64,000 nucleotides of DNA from positions 1,240,001 to 1,304,000 of the forward strand of contig NW_026776913.1 in assembly GCF_030936135.1 (NCBI RefSeq), written 5' to 3'. The notes below the pieces were generated by a model. It did not search any database. It saw only the letters and a program-made list of their open reading frames with translations, and was not told the DNA's origin. This stretch comes from Gavia stellata. Lineage: Eukaryota > Chordata > Aves > Gaviiformes > Gaviidae. Below are positions 10,862 through 21,326 of this stretch, piece after piece; the first letter of the stretch is position 1; every line of letters begins with the position of its first letter. Both the position numbers and the translations under genes were made by a program.

Positions 10862-12190
10862 CATACCTGGCAGTAATTGCTGGGGTTCATACCACTGCTC
10901 TTGAGTCTTGGTCCTGTTGTATCTGACCCTTTCACCAATGTGTTGAACACTGTGTCACGTCTGGCCTCTCTAATAGCATCTCTGAAATAAAAGGCAGTCT
11001 CCTGAGTGCAGTGCCTGACGGCTGAGCTTTCCTTGTAAAGCTCCGGCCAACAACACTCCAAAGGAATTGGACTTTTCAAAGTTTTCTCCTTCTGTTCTCA
11101 CTGTGTTTGGGGCCATAATCTCAAGTCACACCTGGGACACTAAGAACTTGTCTGAAAACCACCTTCCTGGTGTCCAGAGGCAGTGGAGATGGTGCGTGAG
11201 CTCCCAGTCCCCTTCCTCCGGCTGCCAGAGGTATGACAGGGCTGATAGCAGCTGTCAGTGCCTCTGGAAAGGAATGTGGAGGGCTCAGGAGAGGACAGGC
11301 ACTCTCCATGTGCCCGGGGGTGGGCTGTGAATGGAGACTCAGAAGGTGAAACCCCCTCAGAGGTGCTGGGGAGCAGGGCTGGCAGGGAGCAGAGCGGGGC
11401 ACTTTTCCATGTCTGCCCACACACCCCAGCCCTGGGGAGGGGCCTTTCTTGCGTGGCCAGCTCCGTCCTCCTGCTGGGCTCAGGGTACTGGGGCATGGCC
11501 AGCTCTGCCCAGCCTCTCACCTGGGCCAGACCCCCGGATCCCACAGCAGGGCTGTCTGCTGATGGCCCCATGGGACACAACGGAGGTTGTGCAGGGGCAG
11601 GCAGTGGTGGGGGGCTGCACATAGGGGGCTGCTGGGGGAGCAGGCACAGAGGGCTGCTGTGTGGACTGTGTCGGGGGAGTGTTTCCCTGTCCTTTGATGC
11701 TCTCTGGTCCATGCAGCGCCTGCACTGTGGGGCTCTGGGACCATGTGGGGACCACTCAGCTGCAAAGGTCTCATCTTCTTGTCCCACAGTCCCCAGCTCG
11801 GTGTCAGCCGACGGGCACTGCCACGGGGCCTCTGTGCTGGGTGTAGGGTGTCTCCTCGTGCCCTGCTCTGAGCCCATGCAGGCACCTGCAGTGCATGTCT
11901 TTGCTTGTAGCTGACCACCATGGCCCGCCTGCATGCTCCCAGGACATCCTGACCAGGCTGTCCTTGGAGATGGGTTGTGATGGTGGCTGAGGTGAGCAGC
12001 TCTGGTGCAGGCATGATCTGCAGCAGAGCACTCCAGCACTGTACAGGGTATAGAGTGTACAGGGGCTTTCCTGAACCAGGGACACCTCAGGGGAGTGGAG
12101 AGACCCATCAGAAGCCAGCAGCTAACGTGACAGCGGCCAACGAGACCTGGGTAGGGCCAGGAGCAATGGTGGCCAAGCCCCCACATGTAT
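10862..12190. other. GC-rich part of block A, no gene recognised
   Basis: Conserved in inverted form at 44.88-46.37 kb. It holds a 348-codon open frame on the minus strand (11140-12186). The right-arm equivalent is open for only 222 codons (44881-45549) before the frame changes. No domain is recognised. High GC content explains long stop-free runs on several frames, so no gene is called. Confidence 0.5.
10986..10991 (+). promoter_or_regulatory. AATAAA poly(A) signal of OR1
   Basis: AATAAA about 200 bases after the OR1 stop. The same hexamer is kept at the same distance after OR4 (46231-46236, minus strand), which supports use in the ancestor gene. Confidence 0.5.
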
Positions 12191-12339
12191 AAAATAAAAC
12201 CCTAGGGAGTGCCATGAGCAGGGCGGACAAATGGGGTGTGGTGCATCAGAAAGGGCATGGCGCGGCAGTTTGCGGGGCAGTTCACGTGGAAGGGCGTGCA
12301 GGAAGGGCGCTGTAACTCAGCCGGCTTGACCAGGGAGCC

Positions 12340-13440
12340 ATGGTAACTCCCTGGCAGAACACCATGGCCTCTCTAAACTCTGCATCCACTGTGACTGATG
12401 AGTCTTTGCAGACAGAGCTCCACTGGGAACATGCTGGAAACACACCCTACCTTTCCTGGAACAAGCCTGTCAGGCAGACCAGACACATCATATGGAGGAT
12501 TCCCTATCCTCTCTCCACCTGGCTGAACGCGGTCACTCAAGGGATAGGGGGAAACGGCGACAGGTTCCTGCCTGGCACAACAGACGCATCTCCTCCATCA
12601 CTACCCCACCTTCCCAGGTGTCCTTGCACAACAGGTACGAGAATCTGCAAGTGGAACCCAACAATGATGAGGACGATGGTTCATCTAGGTTGAAGGTGTC
12701 CCCAAGGTTAAGTCAGACTACTCCCTGCGTCAAAACCACTTCCATAAAGAGAAAAAGATGGGCCACTGTCATAGGAGACTCTCTCCTGAGGGGAACAGAA
12801 GGCCCAACATCCAGACTGGACCCACTTCTTTGGGAAGTCTGCTGCCTCCCTAGGGTCTGCGTTAAAGATGTGATGGGAAAACTTCCTACCCTGGTACAGC
12901 CCTCGCATTATTATCCATTCTTGCTTTTTCATGTCAGCAGCAATGAATCACAGAATCACAGAATCAGTAAGGTTGGAAAAGACCTGAAAGATCATCAGGT
13001 CCAACCACCACCCCAACACCACCATGCCCACTAAACCATGTCCCGCAGTGCCACGTCCACAGGTTCCCTGAACCCCTCCAGTGCTGGTGACTCCATCACC
13101 TCCCTGGGCAGCCTGTTCCAATAAGTTGCAATAAGAAGTCCAAGGGCAATCAAGAGAGAATTCAGGGCCTTGGGACGACTGGTTAAGGGATCAGGAGCAC
13201 AAGTAGTGCTCTCCTCTGTCCTTCCAGTTGCAGGAAATGATGAAGAAAGAAACAGGAAGAGCCAGCGGATCAATACCTGGCTCTGAGCCTGGTGTCACCA
13301 GCAGAATTTGGGGATTTTTGATCATGAGACGATCTACACAACACCAGGCCTGCTGGCAACAGATGGGGTACACCTGTCCCAAAAAGGGAAAAGAATCTTT
13401 GCAGAGGAGCTAGCAGGGCTCCTTGAAAGAGCTTTAAATT
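12340..13440 (+). pseudogene. CR1 ORF1 with SGNH-type esterase domain
   Basis: Translation gives an N-terminal region (MVTPWQNTMASLN...), then VIGDSLLRGTEGP at about 12760-12800 with the GDSL block bearing the catalytic Ser. After the nested insertion come the C-terminal esterase block DGVHLSQKGKRIFAEELAG (about 13366-13420) with the Asp-His pair, and the end of the domain. CR1/L2-clade ORF1 proteins are known to carry such an esterase and bind nucleic acid in the retrotransposition particle. The frame is interrupted by the antisense CR1 fragment at 12945-13121 and by frame changes, so it is not functional. Confidence 0.75.
12945..13121 (-). mobile_element. short antisense CR1 3' fragment nested in CR1 ORF1
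   Basis: It starts with GAATCACAGAATCACAGAATC (reverse complement of the CR1 octamer tail) and runs through AAGGTTGGAAAAGACCT and CCCTGGGCAGCCTGTTCC. About 177 bases in opposite orientation to the host CR1, splitting the esterase domain. The same insertion is at 43951-44122 in the other arm, so it predates the A/A' duplication. Confidence 0.9.
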
Positions 13441-13634
13441 GGATTTGAAGGGGGAAAGGGATAAAACCAGGCTCACCAGAGATAAACCTGGGGGTGGCAC
13501 ACCAATGTTTGAGGGCTGGCGTGCTAGCGAGGTCCTTCAGTCTGCTCCACGATGTGCTGAGTACAATGGAGCACATTTGAAGTGTGTTTATACTAATGCG
13601 TGCAGCATGCAGAATAAACAAGAGGAACTAGAAG

Positions 13635-14240
13635 CTTTGGCCCAGTACAGCCGAGGGTGCCCCCAACCTTCATGTCCCTCACCAGTCCCTCTTTGTTTGT
13701 CAGTACTAGGTCCAGTAGAACACCTCTCCTTGTTGTCTCCTCCACCAGTTATCATCAATACACTGGGGGAACCTCCTGGACTGTACATGCCTGGATGTGT
13801 AGCCTTCCCAGCAGGTACCAGGGTGAGTGAAATCCCCCAGGAGAACAGAGGCCTGTGATGGTGAGATGACTCTCAGCTGTCTGTAGAAGGCCTCATCATT
13901 TTCCCCACCCTGATCAGGTGGCCTGTAATCAACACCCACAACAGCATCTCTCATGTCAGCCTGCCCCTTAATCCTTACCCACAAGCTCTCAACTCGCTCT
14001 TCATCTGCCCCCAGGGAGAGCTCGAGACATTCCAGTTGCTCTCTCACATAAAGAGCAACTCCACCACCTCCCCTTGCTGGCCTATCTTTCCTAAAAAGAA
14101 CACAGCCATCCATGACAACATTCCAGTCATGTGAGCTATCCCACCATGTCTCAGTCATTGCCATGAGATCATGGCCCTGCGACCACACACAGATCTCCAA
14201 TTCTTCGTGTTTATTCCCCATGCAGCTCGTTCTGGGCATC
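13635..14240 (-). mobile_element. inverted CR1 ORF2 endonuclease segment
   Basis: Minus-strand translation gives an APE-type endonuclease: NKHEELEICVWSQGHDL, MTETWWDSSHDW, FRKDRPARGGGGVALYV, VDYRPPDQGGENDEAFY and LLGDFTHPG. On both sides the same element reads on the plus strand, so only this ~0.6-kb piece is flipped. The endonuclease nicks target DNA in CR1 retrotransposition. The flipped piece sits between the ORF2 start and the RT. The same arrangement occurs at about 42825-43435 in block A'. Confidence 0.85.
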
Positions 14241-15954
14241 ATCTCAAAGCACCAGGAGGAAAAGAAGGTTATCAGAAGTAGTCAACATGGATTCACCAAG
14301 AAAAGTAATGTCTGACCAATCTGATAGCCTCCTACGATGACATGTCTGGATGGATAGATGCGGGGAGGGCAGCGGACATTGTCTGCCTTGGCTTCAGCAA
14401 GGCTTTCGACACCGTCTCCCACATCATCCTCAGAGGCAAGCTTAGGAAGTGTGATGGAATGGACAGTGGGGTGGATTTGGAACTGGCTGATAGATCTCCG
14501 AGGGTTGTGATTAGTGGCCCAGAGGCTAGTTGGAGGTCTGTAACAAGTGGTGTTCCCCAGGGGTCAGGACTGGGTCCAGTCCTGTTCAATGTATCCATCA
14601 AAGTCCTGGATGAAGGGATAGGGTGTGCCCTCAGCAAGTCTGCTGATGACAGAAAACTGGGAGGAGTGGCGGAAACAGCGGAAGGCTGCGCTGCCATTCA
14701 GCGTGACCTGGACAGGCTGGAGAGTTGGGCAGAGAGGAACCTGATGAAATTCAGCAAAGGCAAGTGTAGGGCACTGCACCGGGGGCGGAATAACCCCCTG
14801 CATCAGCACAGGTTAGGGGCTGAGCTGCTGGAGAGCAGCTCTGTGGAAAGGGACCTGGGAGTCCTGGGGGACAACAGGATGACTACGAGCCACCAATGTG
14901 CCCTTGTAGCCAAGAAGGCCAATGGCATCCTGGGCTGCATCCAGAAGAGTGTGGCTAGCAGGGCGAGGGAGGTTATCCTCCCCCTCTACTCTGCCCTGCT
15001 GAGGTGCATCTGGAGTGCTGTGTCCTGTTCTGGGCTCCCCGGTTCAAGAAGGACAGGGAGCTGCTGGAGAGGGTCCAGCAAAGGGCTACGAAGATGATTA
15101 GGGGAGTGGAACATCTTTCTTAGGAGGAAAGGCTGAGGGACTTGGGTCTTTCTAGACTGGAGAAGAGAAGACTGAGGGGGATCTTATCAATGCTTAGAAA
15201 TAGTTAAGGGGTGGGTGCCAGGAGGATGGGGCCAGTCTTTTTTCAGTGGTGCCCAGTGACAGGACAAGAGGTAATGGGCACAAACATGGTCATAGGAAGT
15301 TCCATCGTACATGAGGAGGAACTTCTTTCCTTTGAGGGTGTCAGAGTACTGGAACAATCTGCCCAGAGAGATTGTGGAGTCTCCTTCTCTGGAGATATTC
15401 AAAACTCGTGTGGAAGCATTCCTGTGCAACCTGCTGTAGGTGAACCTGATCTGGTGGGGGATTGGACTAGATTATCTCTAGAGGTCCCTTCCAACCCCTC
15501 TCATTCTGTGATTCTGTGATTCTCTCGGTGGCTCCTTATCCCCTTCTGCAAGAGGGTGGGGACAACTCTAGTCAGGTTCATGTGGAAGGTGTTTCCATGT
15601 TGGATGCAATGAATGGATTTCTTTTGTCCCTGTCAAACCAATGCATTGTTGGCTGTGAGTGAGGCTGTTGCAGTGGTCAGGAGGGTATTTTCTCCCTCAC
15701 AGAGATGACCGTGCCTCCCTTCCATGCAGTCCGCAACTTGCGAATCCCCAGCAGAAGGTTTCTTAAGCAGTGCTATGGCTGCTTTCTCCCAGCTCTGAGC
15801 TCCTCGGCCCCTCGGGGAGGCAGGAGGAGGTCAGGGCCTGTGGGAACCAGAGTCAGAGGCCAGTAGAGGACAGAGGCCAGCAAGAGGTCACTTCTTCCTG
15901 AGACCCCGTACGCAGCGCGGTGTTGTGTATATGTGTTCTGAGCAGTGCTGAGTA

Positions 15955-16530
15955 GGGGGGATAATGCCCGCTGTGCTGTGTGTGCATCTGTAATGGTGTT
16001 GGTATCTGCATGGGGGTGTGTGATGCTATGGATATCTGCAATGGGATCAATATCTGCAATGGCCTCTGCATCTGCAGTGGGAAAGAATCTGCCACGGCAT
16101 CTGCAAAGGTATCTGCATCTGGAATGCTGTGTGTGCAACTGTCCTGTCAGCTACAGCTCTCCAATGCAGCCATCACTGCGGACGGAGATACCATTGTGGA
16201 TAACATTGCCAATGCTGGTGCAGATGCCACTGCAGATGGAAATACACTTTCAGGTGCAATTGCTGATGGAGATGCTATTGAGGATGCAGGTGCCATTGCA
16301 GAAACCATGGCAGATGCAGACACCATTGGAGATGCAGGTGCCTTTGAAGATTCTTTTGAAGGTACCGGCACCGATGCCACTGGAGATGCCATGGCAGATG
16401 CAGATACCATTACAGACACCACCGGAGACGCAGGTGCTGTGTCAAACAGCATTGCAGCTGCAGATACCACAGCAGATGGCATTGAAGGTGCTAGTATGAT
16501 TTCCAATGCAACTGCATCTAAATTATGCTG
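15955..16530. repeat. hexamer-registered minisatellite (left copy)
   Basis: About 0.58 kb of degenerate units related to GCAGATGCCATT / ATCTGCAATGG, with period in multiples of six. Because the period divides by three, several frames on both strands stay open. One (15980-16531, plus, 183 codons) encodes an Ala/Asp-rich chain such as DAGAIAETMADAD. Compared with the right copy (40470-41100), the left array lacks about 0.3 kb next to its end. No start context or promoter is seen, so it is listed as a repeat rather than a gene. Confidence 0.8.
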
Positions 16531-18147
16531 AGTAGAAGCAGCTACTGCAATTAAATACTCATGCTTTTACTCATACTTTTTGTCTTTGTCTTCTTGAAAG
16601 TGGATCTGCAAACCCGGTTCCTATTTCATGTAATAAAGACTTCCGATGGGATTTCTAGGAAAGGACCGATGGCAGGGAAAGGGAGGACTCGAGGATGTTG
16701 GGGGATGAAATTGGGCTAAAAACAGCTAGTCACGATGAAGGAGGTTGCTGGTAAGTACACTTGTCCAGCCGCACCCTGCAACTAATGGTCCCAGCCTGTC
16801 CTGCCTTCTTGTTAAACTCCATTTCACTACTTCCTGGGGTGAGGGGGATCTCTGTTCTTTGTGCGTGTGGAGGTGTGAGTGCCAGCCCCTGGAGGGGGGA
16901 CCACAAGTCAGAGGGGCTCACGTGCCCGGGGGGAAGCAACCGGAGAGACTGGGAGGGGGGAGTTGACTCCTGGAGGGAGCAGGTGGTCCAAAGCATCGCC
17001 TGGAGAAACTGTGGGGTCTTGGGGCTCTGGTACTGGTAAGGCCATAGGTCTGGACCAGGAGGGGAAGTGGTCCTTTACATGCCCCGGCAAGTACCTCAGA
17101 TACAGCTCTCGAGGTGGCACTGGCTGCTTATGGTCAGACCCCGGAGCTCTGCCTGAAAACCTGGGAACTGCTCTCAATACTTTAAAAAAAGAAAGGAAAA
17201 AACCCCAGCACCTTTTTACCAGCTGCAATGTTTCAGTACTTTCAATAAAATGTCACTGTATTTTCTATCCTGCCAAAATGGGACTTTTGAGACTGTGTAT
17301 TTATTGCAGGAGAAGAAATCCTGATCTTGCCCTGTGCTTGCATTGCCAGTACTCTGTCTATCATGCTGCGTATTTAATCTCCCTAACCTTCCAGGTGTTT
17401 CTGCCTGTCCTGATCAAACTCCCAAGTCGGAAGTCATCTCTTCAGAAAACGATCTGGACATACGCACTTTCCACTGTTCTCCAGGGTTTTCCGCCTCTTA
17501 CTCTTTGATCATTCAGATCCCTCTCACCTATGACCCTGCTTTGAGCTCCAGGGAGGTAAAGCATCATTGTCTTTCAGTACTCTCTTGTCTTTCAGTACTC
17601 TCCCTCATAGTCCCTATAGGCAACTCTTCAACTGGGGTGGTGAACCTCGTTGGAAGCTGCTAAAAATAACCATACAGCTGAGAAGTGTGTTTATTGTGGA
17701 TTAAGCTCTCTTGTGTTTTACTTTTTCTTCTTTTTTCTTTCCCCCAATTAAAAAACCCTGTTTCCATGCAGTTCTCCACGGAGAGCAGGCAGGAATTGCT
17801 GCAAAGCAGCTGTAATATTCAGGTGCAGACTTTGGTGGAGAAGTCTGATGTAAAGAAAAGTGATGCAAGTCCCCGGTGGCCAACGAGAGCAATGGCAGGG
17901 TTGGAGAGGTGAGGAGCAAGGTTGTCCATACCGTGTCTGGCCTCAAGGGACTGCTTTTCCTACCTGTGCACAACTCTTTAGGAGACATTCTGCATCCATA
18001 TCAACTGGAGAATTCTCCGATCACATCTTCAGATTGCTCATTGAAAAGGATGAGCTAGCTATGCTACTTCAGGGTAGGTACCTACCTCTCTAACTGGCTA
18101 TACAAATGTTGAAGACCTGAAGAAAACTATAGAAGAGGCATAGCTCG
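16531..18147. other. block A spacer with an unrecognised open frame
   Basis: A plus-strand frame at 16879-17508 (209 codons) matches a longer minus-strand frame at 38917-39642 (241 codons) in block A'. Both contain a Cys-rich stretch, LRLCIYC (then CLHC 10 residues on). An AATAAA at 17244-17249 lies inside the frame. No domain is recognised. The two copies differ by an indel that shifts the frame after the KLP codons, so coding constraint is doubtful. Confidence 0.45.
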
Positions 18148-18990
18148 TTAGCGCTTTCTGCATTTTAATGAGCCCCATGGTGTATGTAGTGCTGAGTCCA
18201 GGAGCCTCAGGTACTGAGAAGAGACTGAACAATCCCCTCAAGGAGACAAAGGCAGAAGACAAACCTAAACTACTCTGAAGCATTACTGGGCCCCACTGAG
18301 GGCCATTACTGACAAAGCCTCCCCAGGGACTCGTTAGAGCCGATAATTGGAGGCTGTGATTGCAGGTAGGCAAAGGCTCTGTGCAGGTGGCTCTGATGCT
18401 GACAAAGCCCTTGGATTGTTACATGGAGCACAAAGGCCAAGCCCTGACCCCCGGCCCATGGAAGGGGGATCCTGTCCCTCACACGTGGGTCAGGGCCCTT
18501 CCTGGGCCAGTGGATGTGGGGTCTGCAATGCCCAGTGCAGGACAATGGAACAACACTCCCAGCTTCCCCATGGGGTTGCAAGGAGGAAATGAGGCTCCAG
18601 TGCCATGAGGACAACATGTCTTCTCACAGCCCTTGGTGGCACAGACAACTGCCATAGCCCAGAGGACAAAGACCTGGGTTCTGTTCGTGTCTTCCAGCCT
18701 GGCCAGTGCCCTTGGCAGTTTCCATCGCAGGCTGTCCCACACCTGCCCCTGTTTTCCTGCAGGCTGTAGACATCCATCTTGCTTCTCCACCTTGCTCTCC
18801 CCTGGGCATTTCTCTGCCTTCACTGACGTCTCACCACCCTCACCAGCCGTTCGTTGAAACACAAAGCCACGGTCTGATCACCAACTCTCACTGGGTGACC
18901 TCTTGCACCACAGCTCTACCCTTCGAGTGACATTTCTTCTTCCTCATGTCCAGGCTCCACTTTCCAAGCTGCACTTTGTAGCAGCTTTTC
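18148..18990 (-). repeat. 0.85-kb four-copy unit, copy 1 (inverted)
   Basis: Matches 37630-38475 closely (the other A arm) and 33018-33842 and 60290-61115 more distantly. Landmarks, read on the unit's own strand, are: ACAAAGTGCAGCT at the start, GATGTCTACAGCCTGCAG in the middle, GGAGGCTTTGTCAG late and ATTAAAA at the end. There is no coding potential and no recognisable LTR, tRNA or CR1 sequence. It is either an unnamed mobile element or a piece of the ancestral OR flank. Confidence 0.6.
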
Positions 18991-19309
18991 TCTCTCCTGC
19001 TTTTTCCCACCTCCAAGGAAAGCTCAAAATTCTCAGAAAGCACCCTCCAAGCAGGCGACCTAACTCATCAGCCTTCTTGTGGCCTTTCACCTGAGCTGAC
19101 AAAAGTAAACTCACCGTGATCTTCTAAACCACGTGACTTTCCCTGGCCTTTCAGCTTCTTGGATAGGCACAAACAAGCCCTATGCCTGCTGCTGTCCCGT
19201 CAGGTACTCAGGCAGAAGGCACATGCCAACCCATATCCATGCCCTCTTCCTGGATGGGGCTCCACCATGTGGGGGGATAATAAGGACGTTCAAGAGTGTT
19301 GGCCCAAAT

Positions 19310-19760
19310 GCTAATCACTGAGGGATTCTGGGTATGACTGGCTTCTAAAAAGACTTTGTACCGCTGATGACATTTGGGCCTCATCATCCAGCCAACTTCC
19401 CACCCACCCTACCATCCATTTCTTCATCCTGGAGAGCATCAATCCGGCTCTAAGGAGACTCTGGGAGATGATGTCAAAGGCCTTGCAAAAGGCCAGGTAC
19501 ACAACGTGCCCTCGTTTCCCCTAACCATTCTGGTTCAGCAATGCCTTTCTTGTCCTTCAAGGGCCTGGAGATGGCTGCAGGACAACTTTCCCCATGTCCT
19601 CCTAGAGTCTGAGGCAGGCAGGCCACTTGCAATTCTGTCAGTCCTCATCCCTGCCCTTCTTGAAGAGGGGTTTGATGTCTGCTTTTTCCAAGGACCACAG
19701 AACCTCCATGATTGCTCCGGCACTTTTGAGGTCACAATCCAGAATCACAGGCAAGGGTGA
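19310..19760 (-). mobile_element. CR1-type LINE RT fragment
   Basis: On the minus strand: LEKADIKPLFKKGRDED (compare the WKKANVTPVFKKG block of CR1 RT), then YLAFCKAFDIISQSLLRA (compare [16 protein letters not shown]) and VGSWLDDEAQ. The frame has changed between blocks, so it is a dead fragment. The copy in A' is at 36840-37275 on the plus strand. Confidence 0.75.
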
Positions 19761-20140
19761 CGTAGCAGTCAGGAGCACTTGCAATGAGCCTGTCCAAGGC
19801 AGCTGAGATGAATGTAGCTGGGAAAATGGAAATTTCTTCTTGGAGTCACACACAGAAATGTCGGAGCTCTGCCAGGTGCCTATGTCTCAGCTGGGCTCGT
19901 GCACTCCTCGTACACACGAGGGTGATCAGGGACAAGAGTCCTTGCCTTGCACGTGCAGAGGCAGTGCACTGCAGCAGTCACAGTGTCTCTCTGACCTCCT
20001 GCTGCTGCTCCCAGAGGCTGGGAGGCACCTCAGACCTGTGGTGTATCGCCCTGCTCTGCACTCGTCTGAGATGCTCCACGGCATGAGGAATGGACACGGG
20101 GACGTGGGTTTCATGAAGCACATCCCAGTGCTGCATCCAG

Positions 20141-21326
20141 GTGCTTTCCCAGGGGATGTTACTCGCAAAGGGAGAAGTGACCTCGAGAGACTGTCTGTCC
20201 CAGAGGCCTTCATGGTACCCCCAGGAAGAGCTGATGGCATTTGTGCTCACTCGGGTTCATCTCCCCACACGCACACCATGTGCATGCTTACGTCTCGTCT
20301 GTACAATGCAAACCTGGACTTCTGACCTGGTCATTCGGTGTCCCTCTGTGGAGGGACAAGCAACCTCTCCGAGCTGGGCTGAGAGGCCAGTGCTGGACAT
20401 GGTGGTGGTTATTGGCTGGTGTGTGACGACTGCCCTGGGGCAGCTGCCCGGGGTGTCCAGCGAACACGGGCACAGGTCAGACCCTGCTCTGCTGGTCCTC
20501 CATGTCTCTCGCAGGAGCCCGGCTGTGCGAGGATGCTGCTGTGTGCCCCCACCCTGCCCACTCCCACACTTGAGCTGCTCATTGGAGTTCTCCTCTCCGG
20601 GGCACTTGCCATCCCAGCCATCCCAGCCCCTCTCTGAATCTTGCCACCTCCCTGCCCTCTCCCCAGCCAAGCCCAGCAGAGCAGCCCTGGTGGGACTGCT
20701 CCCACAGCAGGAAATGGAGGCCAGTGAGAATGTCCATCCAGCCGGCACGCTGAGGAGATCTCCGCTGCAGGCAGCTTGCAGCCCCAGGTGCCAAACTTGC
20801 TCCCCAGGACGGCATGAGAGAATTGGCCCAGGGGATGCTCAGGAAGGGCCTTTTGCCCCATGGACAGGGCAGCCTGACCCAGCTGCCACCCTCAGCAAAG
20901 GGTTTCTCTTTCCATGTCTCCCCTGCACACACACAGTGCCCTGCTCTTCTCCTCGCACTGGCCAGTCACCCCTGCACCCTCTCCCCAGGCTCCCCACATC
21001 CTCCGAGCTGGCGGCGTTGCTCTGAAGAGCAAGCAGGCTGTGGTTCCCAGGGCCATGGAGTGAGTCCACAGGGTCATGCTGGTCATGCTGGGAGGCAGAC
21101 CCAGCTCCAGGTGCCTCCTGCCCCCTTCACCTCAGCACACAGACACTGCCCCACGTCTCCAGAGAAGATCTCAAAGAAAGGATCTCAGGCAAACCACCCT
21201 GAGCAGGGTCCTTTATTTTGTTTAAACACACAGCTCCCAATTTAAACAAAGTCTCTGGGTCACAGAGGACAGGCAGATACTGAAATAGAAATAGGATGAA
21301 GAATGACTTCCTTTTTGTGGACAGCA
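20141..21326. other. unique spacer between block A and OR2
   Basis: This 1.2-kb stretch has no second copy in the window. It separates the end of block A from the 3' side of OR2. A 294-codon plus-strand open frame (20141-21025) shows no domain and is judged a GC-content effect. TTTATT at 21212-21217 is a candidate OR2 poly(A) signal on the minus strand. Confidence 0.5.
21212..21217 (-). promoter_or_regulatory. candidate AATAAA poly(A) signal of OR2
   Basis: AATAAA on the minus strand about 110 bases beyond the OR2 stop codon. Confidence 0.45.

Larger units (their letters stand above)
12200..15528 (+). mobile_element. near full-length, rearranged CR1 LINE (left copy)
   Basis: In order it has: a GC-rich 5' region (12.2-12.34 kb); ORF1 (12340-13440); a nested antisense CR1 3' fragment (12945-13121); the start of ORF2 (LKCVYTNACSMQNKQEELEA, 13578-13637); an inverted endonuclease segment (about 13635-14240); and an RT domain on the plus strand (14.25-15.1 kb) with [10 protein letters not shown] and [11 protein letters not shown]. 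The YADD/FADD-type box appears as SADD, the Asp pair being kept. The 3' end closes with ATTCTGTGATTCTGTGATTCT near 15504-15525, the octamer end of avian CR1. It encoded the proteins for target-primed reverse transcription but cannot do so now. Confidence 0.9.
9850..20140 (+). repeat. segmental duplication block A (left arm)
   Basis: From the OR1 coding start to 20.14 kb, this 10.3-kb block matches the reverse complement of 36.449-47.37 kb. Shared items in order are: OR, GC-rich spacer, rearranged CR1, minisatellite, the four-copy 0.85-kb unit and the CR1 RT fragment. By eye the arms agree at roughly 95% or more outside indels. The match stops at 20,140 in GTGCTGCATCCA. Confidence 0.9.

Noticed and set aside
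20141-21025. 294-codon plus-strand open frame as a gene
   Set aside because: GC-rich, overlaps other open frames on both strands, no domain, no second copy, and contains the end of block A at its start.
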